Assembly: GCF_014207855.1 (NCBI RefSeq)
Contig: NZ_JACHKZ010000016.1
Span: 1-64,000, forward strand
Source of the DNA: Comamonas odontotermitis
GTDB taxonomy: Bacteria; Pseudomonadota; Gammaproteobacteria; Burkholderiales; Burkholderiaceae_C
Length of the DNA stretch: 64,000 nt
Reading direction: 5' to 3'
Below the pieces are notes generated by a model. It was not told the DNA's origin. It did no database searches and was given only the letters and a program-made list of their open reading frames with translations. Of the stretch, positions 46,633-54,869 are shown one piece after another (position 1 is the stretch's first letter; each line of letters starts with the position of its first letter). The translations under genes were made by a program, and so were the position numbers.

Positions 46633-47121
46633 TTAACCGGTAATGAAGCTAGGCCACACGGGGAACTGCAGATTCAGTGCCCACACGAAAGCGACGTAAC
46701 TGCCAACGGCCAGGATGGTGGCCAGAACGAACACTTCTTTGGCGCGGAACTCATGGCCCGCCATGCTGGCAATGAAGACCAGTGCATAGATGGCAACAAT
46801 CAGACCCATGGCAGGAATACCGAGGGACGGCACACCAACCAACAGGATGCCGAAGGCAAAGTTCGCCAGCAGAATGAAGAACACCTGCTTCCATGCCCAT
46901 TTACCGATGGGATCGCCATCCTTGGGGCCATTGGTGAGCCCCTTGAAGGCGACGGCAGCACCAATCAGTGCAAGCAGAATGCCCAGAATCAGCGGGAAAT
47001 AGCCCGGCCCCATGCGAGCGCCTGTACCGATCGTGTAGTTCTTTGCGCCCACTGCGAACGCAACCCCCACCGCCAAGTACATGATGCCCGCCCAAAAGTC
47101 TTTTTGGCTCTTGAGTTTCAC
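46633..47121 (-). CDS. tctB: Tripartite tricarboxylate transporter, small membrane subunit
   Basis: This 162-residue TctB protein has four hydrophobic segments. It begins K-L-K-S-Q-K-D-F-W-A-G-I-M-Y-L-A-V-G and has G-P-G-Y-F-P-L-I-L-G-I-L-L-A, the usual TctB motif. I choose the GTG at 47121 because GGAG lies 7 bases upstream; a longer frame upstream has no TctB character. It is the first gene of the tctBA pair. Confidence 0.9.
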   Translation of the reverse strand: MKLKSQKDFWAGIMYLAVGVAFAVGAKNYTIGTGARMGPGYFPLILGILLALIGAAVAFKGLTNGPKDGDPIGKWAWKQVFFILLANFAFGILLVGVPSLGIPAMGLIVAIYALVFIASMAGHEFRAKEVFVLATILAVGSYVAFVWALNLQFPVWPSFITG

Positions 47122-47421
47122 TATGTCTCCAAACGAAAATATGGATGTTGTGCATTGTGGATGCTGACAGTTGGCTGACAGATGTGGATTCCACTTACGA
47201 TTGGACACAGGAAAACCCTAGTCCAAATCACACATTCAGATCAAAGCTTATTGATTTACAAGCAGTTTTTTGAATAACTGTATTTTTTGGAATTCACTGA
47301 CCCAATGAATTTTTACAAAAACCAATCACCGCCGCGCAGCCCATGCACGGCAGTGATTGGTGGTTGATAGCAACATGTCAGCCGCCTGCAAACATGCTGC
47401 AAAGGAGCCAGTCCGCAGTTG
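47122..47421. other. Intergenic region between tctB and the GspE-type gene
   Basis: This AT-rich 300-base stretch has no gene. It contains the tctB promoter region (about 47125-47290) and the terminator of the GspE-type gene (47315-47362). A TTGATAGCAAC segment near 47363 resembles the core of the dispersed repeat. Confidence 0.5.
47315..47362 (-). terminator. Terminator of the GspE-type ATPase gene
   Basis: The long stem ACCAATCACcGCCG / CGGCaGTGATTGGT (one mismatch) with a 13-base loop is followed on the minus strand by TTTTTG. It lies about 60 bases after the stop codon. Confidence 0.75.
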
Positions 47422-49419
47422 TCAGCGGTCACCCATCTCGATAGGTGGGGTGCTGGCGATGACTTCTTCGAAGGTGGTCATGCCCTCGGACACGCGCAGC
47501 GCACCGGCCAGGCGCAACGGGTGCATGCCGTCCTTGACTGCCTGGCGGCGCAGGGCAGACATGGAGGGCGAGGTATGCACTTTGTCCTTGATTGCCTCGC
47601 TCACCGTCAGCAGTTCATACAAGCCCATCCGGCCGCGGTAGCCGGTGCTGCGGCATTCATCGCAGCCCACAGGCTTGTAGGGCTTGTACTCGCGCTTGAT
47701 CTTCCAGGGATGGATGGCATTGTTCAGCGCCTCCACGGTGCTTTCCTCATCGGGCTGCTTGCAGGTTTCGCAGAGTGTGCGCACCAGGCGCTGGGCCAGC
47801 ACGCCCAACAACGTGGCATTGATCAGGTAAGGAGGTACGCCCAGTTCCATCAGTCGGCTGATGGCGCTGGGGGCGTCGTTGGTATGCAGGGTGGAGAACA
47901 CCAGATGGCCAGTCAGCGCAGCCTGCACGGCCATCTCGGCGGTTTCCAGATCGCGGATTTCGCCCACCATGATGATGTCCGGGTCCTGGCGCATCAGCGC
48001 ACGCAGGCCTTCGGCAAAGCTGAAATCGAGCACCGGCTGCACCTGCGTCTGGTTGAAGGCCGGCTCAATCATTTCGATCGGGTCTTCCACCGTCGAGACA
48101 TTCACCTCTTCGGTCGCCAGGCGTTTCAAGGTCGAATACAGGGTTGTCGTCTTGCCCGAGCCGGTAGGGCCGGTCACCAGAATGATGCCGTGCGGGCGCG
48201 ATACCAGTTGCTCCCAGCGCTGGGCATCGTGGGAGGTAAAGCCCAGCTCAGCCAGGTCCTTGACCGTGTTTTCCGGGTCGAAGATACGCATCACCATCTT
48301 CTCGCCAAATGCGGTTGGCAAGGTCGAGAGACGCATTTCCACCTCATCGCCCAGCGTGTTGCGGGTCTTGATGCGGCCATCCTGCGGGCGGCGCTTCTCT
48401 ACCACGTCGATCCGGCCCAGCAGCTTGACGCGCGAGACGATGGCGTTGTGCACGCCAATCGGCATCTGGTAGACCTTGTGCAGCACGCCATCGATACGGA
48501 AGCGGATCACCGCCTGGTCGCGGCGCGGCTCCAGATGGATGTCGCTGGCACGCTGCGAAAACGCAAACTGCCACAGCCAGTCAACCAGCCGGATGATGCC
48601 CTGGTCGTTGGCGTCGAACTGCTGGTTGGCATTGCCCAGATCAACCAGCTGCTCAAAGTTGCCGATGCCCGAGAACGAGCCACTCAACTTGTTGGCAGCC
48701 TTGACCGATTTGGCCAACGCAAAGAATTCGTTGCGGTAGCGGTCGATATCCTTGGGGTTGGCCAGCACCCGTCGCACCTTGCGCCTTGCCTGGCGCTCCA
48801 CCTCGCCTACCCACTCGTCAATCCAGGGCTCCTTGACAGCCACCACCACCTCGTGAGAGGAGACCTGCACCGGCAGGATGCCATGGCGCTGCGCATACGG
48901 CGCGCCCATGGTTTCAGCCACCTTCGCCGCATCCGTCTTGAGCGGATCGATTTTGTAGTAAGGCAGGCCGCAGTGTTTGGCGACGAACTCGGTCAACACC
49001 TCCACATCCAGCGCCTTGCCATCCTGGGCGCGCGGCACCACCACGCTGGCGAGGCGCACTATCGGATGCTGGCTGCTGGAGGCATGGCTGCACCGCTCGA
49101 TCGTAGCCTTGGCGATGGCTGCGGTCACCCAGCCATCGGCCTGCAGCCAGTTGACGATCTGCACCAGATCGAGCGGACGCTGCATCAGCGCCGTCAACGC
49201 GCCGCGGCCAGCGGCCAAAGCTGGCGGAGAAACAGAAGGCGTCGGTGGCGCAGGCGCGCTGACAGGATCATCACTCTCCACAGCACCAGGCACAAATACG
49301 GCGGAACGCTTGCCAGGGGGTGCGGGCGTGGCAGCTTCTCTGGGCAAACCAGCCGGATCCACCAGCACCGTGTGTTGAAAATCCGGCTCGTCATCCGACG
49401 GGTGATCTGGCGCGCCCAT
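47422..49419 (-). CDS. GspE/PulE-type secretion or pilus ATPase
   Basis: This 665-residue ATPase of the type II secretion/type IV pilus class has a GspE N-terminal domain in the first 250 residues, after a disordered Pro-rich lead. The core has Walker A G-P-T-G-S-G-K-T-T-T-L-Y, the Asp box in V-E-D-P-I-E and Walker B I-I-M-V-G-E-I-R-D. Two zinc cysteine pairs follow (C-E-T-C and C-D-E-C), then G-Y-R-G-R-M-G-L-Y-E. I use the ATG at 49419 because GAGGG lies upstream; the one at 49434 has no ribosome site. No other secretion or pilus gene is near, so its partner system is unknown. Confidence 0.88.
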   Translation of the reverse strand: MGAPDHPSDDEPDFQHTVLVDPAGLPREAATPAPPGKRSAVFVPGAVESDDPVSAPAPPTPSVSPPALAAGRGALTALMQRPLDLVQIVNWLQADGWVTAAIAKATIERCSHASSSQHPIVRLASVVVPRAQDGKALDVEVLTEFVAKHCGLPYYKIDPLKTDAAKVAETMGAPYAQRHGILPVQVSSHEVVVAVKEPWIDEWVGEVERQARRKVRRVLANPKDIDRYRNEFFALAKSVKAANKLSGSFSGIGNFEQLVDLGNANQQFDANDQGIIRLVDWLWQFAFSQRASDIHLEPRRDQAVIRFRIDGVLHKVYQMPIGVHNAIVSRVKLLGRIDVVEKRRPQDGRIKTRNTLGDEVEMRLSTLPTAFGEKMVMRIFDPENTVKDLAELGFTSHDAQRWEQLVSRPHGIILVTGPTGSGKTTTLYSTLKRLATEEVNVSTVEDPIEMIEPAFNQTQVQPVLDFSFAEGLRALMRQDPDIIMVGEIRDLETAEMAVQAALTGHLVFSTLHTNDAPSAISRLMELGVPPYLINATLLGVLAQRLVRTLCETCKQPDEESTVEALNNAIHPWKIKREYKPYKPVGCDECRSTGYRGRMGLYELLTVSEAIKDKVHTSPSMSALRRQAVKDGMHPLRLAGALRVSEGMTTFEEVIASTPPIEMGDR

Positions 49420-49489
49420 GGTGCAATCCCTCATGTCATAGTTGGTCTGCCGAGGTTATACCTGAAAGCCCGCAAAGGCGAGGTAAAGC

Positions 49490-50269
49490 TCAGCCCGCCA
49501 GGGGCACCACAGGTTTAAAAACCTTCAACCATTTGAGCGCGGGCAAACCGGTTGCCTGCTGTATGGCATCGGCGCGCTGCACCAGCAGCTCCCGCTCCGG
49601 GCGGGTGGCGGTACGTTGCGCCAGCACGACGGTGTTGCCTTCCTTGGTGGCGGCAAATCGCCAGACTGCCTCTTCGCCAAACGCCTGCTGTATGTGGGCC
49701 AGGCTGCGCGCATAGCTATTGGTGCGACCAAACAGGTTCACCGTCATGCAGCCATCGTCGGTCAGCAGATTGCGGCAGTGCAGGTAGAAATCAGGGCTGT
49801 CGAGCACCGGGGCCGCTGCTTCATGGTCATACAGATCCACCTGCAGCGCGTCCACCGACTGCAGGTAGCGGTGCTTCTGGATTTCCACTCCCGCATCGCC
49901 CTGCACCACTTGCAGCCGGTCGCTGTCGGGGGGCAGCTTGAACCACTGGCGGCATACCGCGATGACTTGCGGGTTCAGCTCCACCGCCGTGGTGGCCATG
50001 CCCAGCTTCTGCACGCAGAATTTGGTTGCCGCTGCCGCGCCCAGCCCCAGTTGCATGGCCCGGCGCTCGGGCACGGTGGCCGGATCCACCAGCAGCAGCC
50101 AGGCCATCATGCGCTGCACGTATTCCAGATCGATATCGAATGGCTTCCTGATACGCATGGAGCCCTGCACCCAGGGCGTTCCCAGGTGCAGATAACGGAT
50201 GCCATCAAAATCGGAAATCGTCACTTCAGGCAGCGCTACATCGGCTGCCACAGTTTTTCTTTTGGTCAT
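49490..50269 (-). CDS. Spermidine synthase-like protein
   Basis: This is a 259-residue Rossmann-type protein of the spermine/spermidine synthase family. It has G-L-G-A-A-A-A-T-K-F-C near residue 77, V-E-L-N-P-Q-V-I-A-V-C, V-V-Q-G-D-A-G-V-E-I and V-D-A-L-Q-V-D-L-Y-D, matching the substrate-binding loops. True spermidine synthases have G-G-G-D-G in the first loop; here it is G-L-G-A-A, so the natural reaction may differ. The neighbours give no clue. Confidence 0.75.
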   Translation of the reverse strand: MTKRKTVAADVALPEVTISDFDGIRYLHLGTPWVQGSMRIRKPFDIDLEYVQRMMAWLLLVDPATVPERRAMQLGLGAAAATKFCVQKLGMATTAVELNPQVIAVCRQWFKLPPDSDRLQVVQGDAGVEIQKHRYLQSVDALQVDLYDHEAAAPVLDSPDFYLHCRNLLTDDGCMTVNLFGRTNSYARSLAHIQQAFGEEAVWRFAATKEGNTVVLAQRTATRPERELLVQRADAIQQATGLPALKWLKVFKPVVPLAG

Positions 50270-50478
50270 GGTGCGGGCATTATCTGCATTTGGCCTTGCA
50301 GTTGTGGATCGTTGACCGAAAACTCCAGCAGCAGGTCCATCAAGGCCTTACCCGCGCGGGACGACGGCGCTGCGGTGATATCAGCGATATATCGTGTGGA
50401 GCCTGCCTGCCCACATGGCAGCACCAGGCTACGCCTGCTGCAAAGCAATGCGGGCGCGCCCATGCCGCTGGCTGGCGT

Positions 50479-51003
50479 TCAGACCAGCAAGCCGCAGTGA
50501 CGCAGCACCCCGCGCCAGCCCTCCAGTTTGCGCTGCATGCTCCATGACGCATTGGCCGGGCTGGTGGACGGCAACCGGTACACCGGCAGACCGAGGATGA
50601 CCTGAACGGACTTGGCATGGCGAAAACTCTCACCGCCATTGTGGGCAGCCGCCACCAGCTGCGGGCAATGGGCCTTTAGCGCAGCAAAGTCGTTGACTGC
50701 GGCATCGCGGATGGCACTGTCCAGACTGCCGGCGCGCTCGCAACTGGCATACACATCCCACAGCCCCAGGCCACGCGCCAGCAGCCACTCGCAGCGGCCC
50801 GCATAATCCGGCGGTTGCGGGTGCTGCGGCCATAGCTGCGCCAGAATGGGCCAGAAGTGGTTGCGCGAGTAGGCATAGTATTGCTGCGCCCTCAGCGATG
50901 CGGCGCCGGGAAAACTGCCCAAAATCAGCACCCGGGTCTCCGCCCCCACCACCGGCGGCAGGCCATGCAGTCGCTGCGAAGCTTCCATGCGCGCGTCAGC
51001 CAT
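50479..51003 (-). CDS. DNA-deoxyinosine glycosylase (uracil-DNA glycosylase superfamily)
   Basis: This 174-residue protein removes deaminated bases, notably hypoxanthine, from DNA. The family signature L-G-S-F-P-G-A-A-S-L-R-A-Q-Q-Y-Y-A-Y-S-R-N-H-F-W is complete, and L-P-S-T-S-P-A-N-A near the end is the second active-site loop. The ATG at 51003 lies 8 bases inside the end of tatD (ATGGCTGA), so the two genes are translationally coupled; longer frames upstream are within tatD. Being coupled to TatD, a 3'-5' DNA exonuclease in E. coli, suggests a shared DNA-repair task. Confidence 0.88.
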   Translation of the reverse strand: MADARMEASQRLHGLPPVVGAETRVLILGSFPGAASLRAQQYYAYSRNHFWPILAQLWPQHPQPPDYAGRCEWLLARGLGLWDVYASCERAGSLDSAIRDAAVNDFAALKAHCPQLVAAAHNGGESFRHAKSVQVILGLPVYRLPSTSPANASWSMQRKLEGWRGVLRHCGLLV

Positions 51004-51862
51004 GGCGCGCTCCTGCCAGCAAAGCGCCCAGCTTGGGCAATACCCGGCAGGCGTTGGCCGTGGTGATCTGCTGCCAATCCTGTCGCGCTTCGCGCATGTC
51101 TGGTGCGCCCTGGGCGCGTATTTCCTGCAAAACCTGCGCAATGCGCGGTATCTCGGCAGGCTGGTTGCGCCCCTGCGGCACGCCCTGCGCGCGTTGTTCG
51201 GCCGTGGTGTAGAGCCAGTGCGGCGGGATATCCGGCGCATCGGTCTCGATGACAATGCTCTCCATGGGCACCGTTTGCAACAGGCGGCGCAGGTGGAGCG
51301 CCCGGTCATAGGTGAGCGCGCCGCCAAAGCCCAGCGCAAAGCCGCACTCCATGAACTGCTGCGCCTGCTGCAGGCTACCGTTGAAGGCATGGGCAATGCC
51401 TCCCATCACCGGCCACTGGCGCAGGGCCTTGAGCAACTGGTCGCTGGATTTGCGCACATGCACGATCACCGGCAGGTCAAAGCGGCGCGCCAGCTTGAGC
51501 TGCTCCTGGTAGAACCAGGTCTGCCGCTCTGCATCCAGCCCTTCGACAAAGAAGTCGAGCCCTATCTCCCCAATGGCCACCAGGCGCGGGTCATCGTGGT
51601 GGTCTTCCAGCATCTGTGCCAGTGCGTCGATATCGCGCTCGTGAGCGCGGCCGGGGCCGGTATAGAGCGGGTGAATGCCCAGCGCGTAGCTGTCACCCCA
51701 GCGGTGGGCCAGCTCGCGCACGGTCTCCCAATCCATCCTCCCAATCGCGGGGATGACACAGTGCGCCACCCCGGCGGCACGCGCGGCCTCGCGCAGCAGG
51801 TCGCGATCGGGGTCAAACTCGGGCGCGTCCCAGTGGCAGTGGGTGTCGATCCAGAAGCTCAC
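50996..51862 (-). CDS. TatD family hydrolase (DNase)
   Basis: This 288-residue metal-dependent hydrolase has D-T-H-C-H-W near the start, E-I-G-L-D-F, P-V-I-V-H-V-R-K-S and I-E-T-D-A-P, which are the TatD metal-binding motifs. E. coli TatD is a 3'-5' DNA exonuclease; the paralogues YcfH and YjjV are less well known, and the exact branch is uncertain here. It starts with GTG. The glycosylase gene overlaps its end by 8 bases, and lolD lies upstream. Confidence 0.9.
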   Translation of the reverse strand: MSFWIDTHCHWDAPEFDPDRDLLREAARAAGVAHCVIPAIGRMDWETVRELAHRWGDSYALGIHPLYTGPGRAHERDIDALAQMLEDHHDDPRLVAIGEIGLDFFVEGLDAERQTWFYQEQLKLARRFDLPVIVHVRKSSDQLLKALRQWPVMGGIAHAFNGSLQQAQQFMECGFALGFGGALTYDRALHLRRLLQTVPMESIVIETDAPDIPPHWLYTTAEQRAQGVPQGRNQPAEIPRIAQVLQEIRAQGAPDMREARQDWQQITTANACRVLPKLGALLAGARHG

Positions 51863-51943
51863 GATATGTGGCGATGTTTATCAATCAAACGCTATCAAAA
51901 TATGTGCATACAGCGTAATTTGGTTGGGCGCTGACAGCCCGTT

Positions 51944-52624
51944 TCATTCAAATCTGCCGTTGGCCATGCGCACGGCGCGGTCGCAGCGCTTTGCCAGCTC
52001 GCCATCGTGCGTCACCATCACAAAGGCGGTGCCCTGCTCGCGGGCCAGCTGCATCATCAGCGCAAATACGGTATCGGCGGTGGAGCGGTCGAGGTTGCCG
52101 GTGGGCTCATCTGCCAGCACGCAGGCCGGTTGCGTGACGAGTGCCCGCGCGATGGCCACGCGCTGGCGCTCGCCGCCCGACAGCTCGGCTGGGCGATGCT
52201 GCACGCGGTCCTTCAGGCCCACGGCGGCCAGCATGGCTGCGGCGCGTGCCGTGCACTCCTCATACGGCATACGGCGGATGCGCAGCGGCATGGCCACGTT
52301 GTCGAGGGCGCTGAACTCGGGCAGCAAATGGTGGAACTGGTAGATAAAGCCCAGGTGCTGGTTGCGCAACTGCCCCTGGCGGGTCGGGCTCAACTCGCCC
52401 AGCAACTGGCCTTGCAGACGCACGGAACCGCTGGTGGGCTCATCCAGCCCGCCCAGCAGATGCAACAAGGTGGACTTGCCCGAGCCGGAAGCGCCCACGA
52501 TCGCCAGCGTCTCACCAGCACGCACCTGCAGATCAATGCCCTTGAGCACCTCCACATCCAGAAGCCCTTCGGAGAACCGCTTGGTCAGGCTACTGGCCTG
52601 CAACACTACAGAAGAATCATTCAT
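51944..52624 (-). CDS. lolD: Lipoprotein-releasing system ATPase
   Basis: LolD powers release of lipoproteins from the inner membrane to LolA. The 226-residue protein has Walker [13 protein letters not shown], signature [10 protein letters not shown] and Walker [13 protein letters not shown], and [12 protein letters not shown] marks the LolD subgroup. The start at 52624 overlaps the permease stop by 8 bases. Only one permease gene precedes it. Confidence 0.94.
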   Translation of the reverse strand: MNDSSVVLQASSLTKRFSEGLLDVEVLKGIDLQVRAGETLAIVGASGSGKSTLLHLLGGLDEPTSGSVRLQGQLLGELSPTRQGQLRNQHLGFIYQFHHLLPEFSALDNVAMPLRIRRMPYEECTARAAAMLAAVGLKDRVQHRPAELSGGERQRVAIARALVTQPACVLADEPTGNLDRSTADTVFALMMQLAREQGTAFVMVTHDGELAKRCDRAVRMANGRFE

Positions 52625-53873
52625 AACGCAGGGCCTCCGCAGGGTTGACGCGGCTGGCACGCCAGCTCGGGTACAGCGTGGCCACAAAAGCCAGAATCAG
52701 CGAAATCACGGTGATCGGCACGATGTCGGCGCTTTGCGGCTCGCTCGGCATGCGGCTGATCAGGTAAATGTCCTTGGGCAGGAAGCTGGTGTGCAGCGCC
52801 CGCTCAATGGCAGGCACGATCACATCGATGTTGCAGGCAATCAGCAGGCCCAGCGCCAGGCCCGCCAGGGTGCCGATCACTCCGACCAATGCGCCCTGCA
52901 CCACAAACACGCCCATGATGCTTTTGGGGCTGGCGCCCAGGGTGCGCAAAATGGCAATATCGGCGCGCTTGTCCGTCACGGTCATCACCAGAGTCGTCAC
53001 CAGATTGAAGGCGGCCACGGCCACGATCAGGGTGAGGATGATGAACATCATGCGTTTTTCCACCAGCACGGCCGCAAACCAGGTCTTGTTCTGCTGCGTC
53101 CAGTCACGGATCAGCAGATGGCCGCTGAGCGTTTTGGCCAACTGCTGCACCACCTCGGGCGCATCATGCAGGTTCTTGAGCTTCAGGCGCACACCGGTCG
53201 GCCCTTCCAGGCGGAAGAGCTTGGCAGCGTCCTCGTAGTGCATCAGCACCAGGGCAGAATCGTATTCATAGTGGCCCGAGTTGAAAGTGCCCACCACATT
53301 CATCTGCTTGAGGCGCGGCACCACGCCAGCCGGCGTCACCTGCCCGCTGGGCGCGACCAGCGTGACCTGATCGCCCGCCTCCACGCCCAGAATGCGCGCC
53401 AGCTCCGAGCCCAGCACCACATTGAAGCTGCCAGGCGTGAGTGCCTGCAAGGCCTGTTGCTGAATGCCGGTGGCCATGTCGGTCACCTCGGGCTCCAGCG
53501 CCGGATCGATGCCGCGCAGCAGGGCGCCGCGCATGTCTTCCCCGCGCGCCACCAACGCCTGGGCCGCCACGAAGGGGGCTGCCCCGATGACATTGGGGTT
53601 CTGCCTGGCCTCGGCCATGGTCTTGGCCACATCGGGCATGGCGTCGCCCCCTGGCGTGAAGATCTCGATGTGCGAGACCACGCTGAGCATGCGATCACGC
53701 ACCTCTTTCTGGAACCCATTCATCACGGACAGTACGATGATGAGGGCTGCAACCCCCAGCGCAATGCCCAGCATGGACACACCCGAGATGAATGAAATGA
53801 ACCCGTTGCGGCGCGTGGCGCGCCCCGCCCGGGTGTAGCGCCAACCCAGCGCCAGCTCATAGGGAATCTGCAT
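52617..53873 (-). CDS. Lipoprotein-releasing system permease, LolC/E family
   Basis: This 418-residue permease has four membrane segments in MacB/FtsX layout. It starts [14 protein letters not shown], the LolC/E opening, then [26 protein letters not shown]. The large periplasmic domain (about 45-270) is followed by three helices. E. coli has two different subunits, LolC and LolE, but only one is encoded here, so a homodimer (LolF type) or a partner elsewhere is implied. The lolD start overlaps its end. Confidence 0.9.
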   Translation of the reverse strand: MQIPYELALGWRYTRAGRATRRNGFISFISGVSMLGIALGVAALIIVLSVMNGFQKEVRDRMLSVVSHIEIFTPGGDAMPDVAKTMAEARQNPNVIGAAPFVAAQALVARGEDMRGALLRGIDPALEPEVTDMATGIQQQALQALTPGSFNVVLGSELARILGVEAGDQVTLVAPSGQVTPAGVVPRLKQMNVVGTFNSGHYEYDSALVLMHYEDAAKLFRLEGPTGVRLKLKNLHDAPEVVQQLAKTLSGHLLIRDWTQQNKTWFAAVLVEKRMMFIILTLIVAVAAFNLVTTLVMTVTDKRADIAILRTLGASPKSIMGVFVVQGALVGVIGTLAGLALGLLIACNIDVIVPAIERALHTSFLPKDIYLISRMPSEPQSADIVPITVISLILAFVATLYPSWRASRVNPAEALRYE

Positions 53874-53948
53874 ATGTTTTTGTAGCCATCATGGCGGCGG
53901 AAGCCACCGCTTGCAATCCAGCATTGTGGCATCGCTGACAATAGGCCC

Positions 53949-54869
53949 ATGTCGGAATTCCAGCATTTGATCATTTCCTACGCAGCCTCCGACGAGGAGG
54001 GCTGCCAGCAGGCGCTGCAAGACCTTGCACTGCCCCGGCTGCAGCAGTGGCTCAAAACCCTGCAGCCCGCTGCCACCGACAGCGGCGAAACCGAAGATTT
54101 TTCCCCTCCGCACGAACGGGCTCTGGCCCGCGCCCTGCAACTACCCGCCCGCGCCACACCGTGGGCAGCGCTGCACCAATTACAGCAAGGCGCAACGCCC
54201 GGTGATGCCGCCTGGGCCTTCATCACCCCCTGTCATTGGCATATCTCGCCTGACCAGGTCCGCATGAGTGAGCTGGCTGCCGCGCAGATGCACGAGGCGC
54301 AATCGCGCGAGCTGCTCGCCATCATGGCTCCCTGGTTTGCCGAGGACGGCATCACCCTCACCTATGACCGCGCAGACCGCTGGCTGGCCCAGGGCGAGGT
54401 ATTCCGGGGCCTGGAGACCGCTTCGCTGGACCGCATTGCGCTGCGCGACGTGCGCCCCTGGCTGCCCAGCAAAGACCAGGCAGCCGTGCTGCACCGCCTG
54501 CAGACCGAGATGCAGATGCTGCTCTACACCCACGCCTGGAGCGACGCACGCGAGGCCGCAGGCCAGGCACCCATCAACTCCTTCTGGGTGCACGGGGCTG
54601 GCGCCTTGCCTTGCGGTTACCAGTTGCCTGCCGCCATGCCGGTGCTGAACACCGATTTGCGCGATGCGGCGCTCACCGGCAACTGGCCGGCCTGGCAAAA
54701 GGCCTGGCAACAGCTGGACGCCAGCCTGCCTGCAGCGGCTCCTGCCAAGCTCACCCTGTGCGGCGAGAAAAATGCCGTCACGCTGGAACGTGCACCCGCC
54801 GGGTTGCTCCAGAAAATCAAACAACTGTTTGGCAGCCAGCGTGCTGCCGATATGCTCCGCGTACTATGA
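53949..54869 (+). CDS. RpfE-type regulatory protein (phosphoglycerate-mutase-like)
   Basis: This 306-residue protein is of unknown biochemical function. It belongs to a betaproteobacterial family annotated as regulatory protein RpfE type or as a phosphoglycerate-mutase-like protein. Family marks are A-F-I-T-P-C-H-W-H near residue 95, R-A-L-Q-L-P-A-R-A-T-P-W and N-S-F-W-V-H-G-A-G-A-L-P in the second half. Its stop overlaps the recJ start (ATGA), an arrangement often conserved in the group. Its real role may be tied to RecJ. Confidence 0.8.
   Translation: MSEFQHLIISYAASDEEGCQQALQDLALPRLQQWLKTLQPAATDSGETEDFSPPHERALARALQLPARATPWAALHQLQQGATPGDAAWAFITPCHWHISPDQVRMSELAAAQMHEAQSRELLAIMAPWFAEDGITLTYDRADRWLAQGEVFRGLETASLDRIALRDVRPWLPSKDQAAVLHRLQTEMQMLLYTHAWSDAREAAGQAPINSFWVHGAGALPCGYQLPAAMPVLNTDLRDAALTGNWPAWQKAWQQLDASLPAAAPAKLTLCGEKNAVTLERAPAGLLQKIKQLFGSQRAADMLRVL

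Noticed and set aside
47419-49518. A 699-codon plus-strand open frame
   Set aside because: It is antisense to the GspE-type ATPase and has no motifs of its own.
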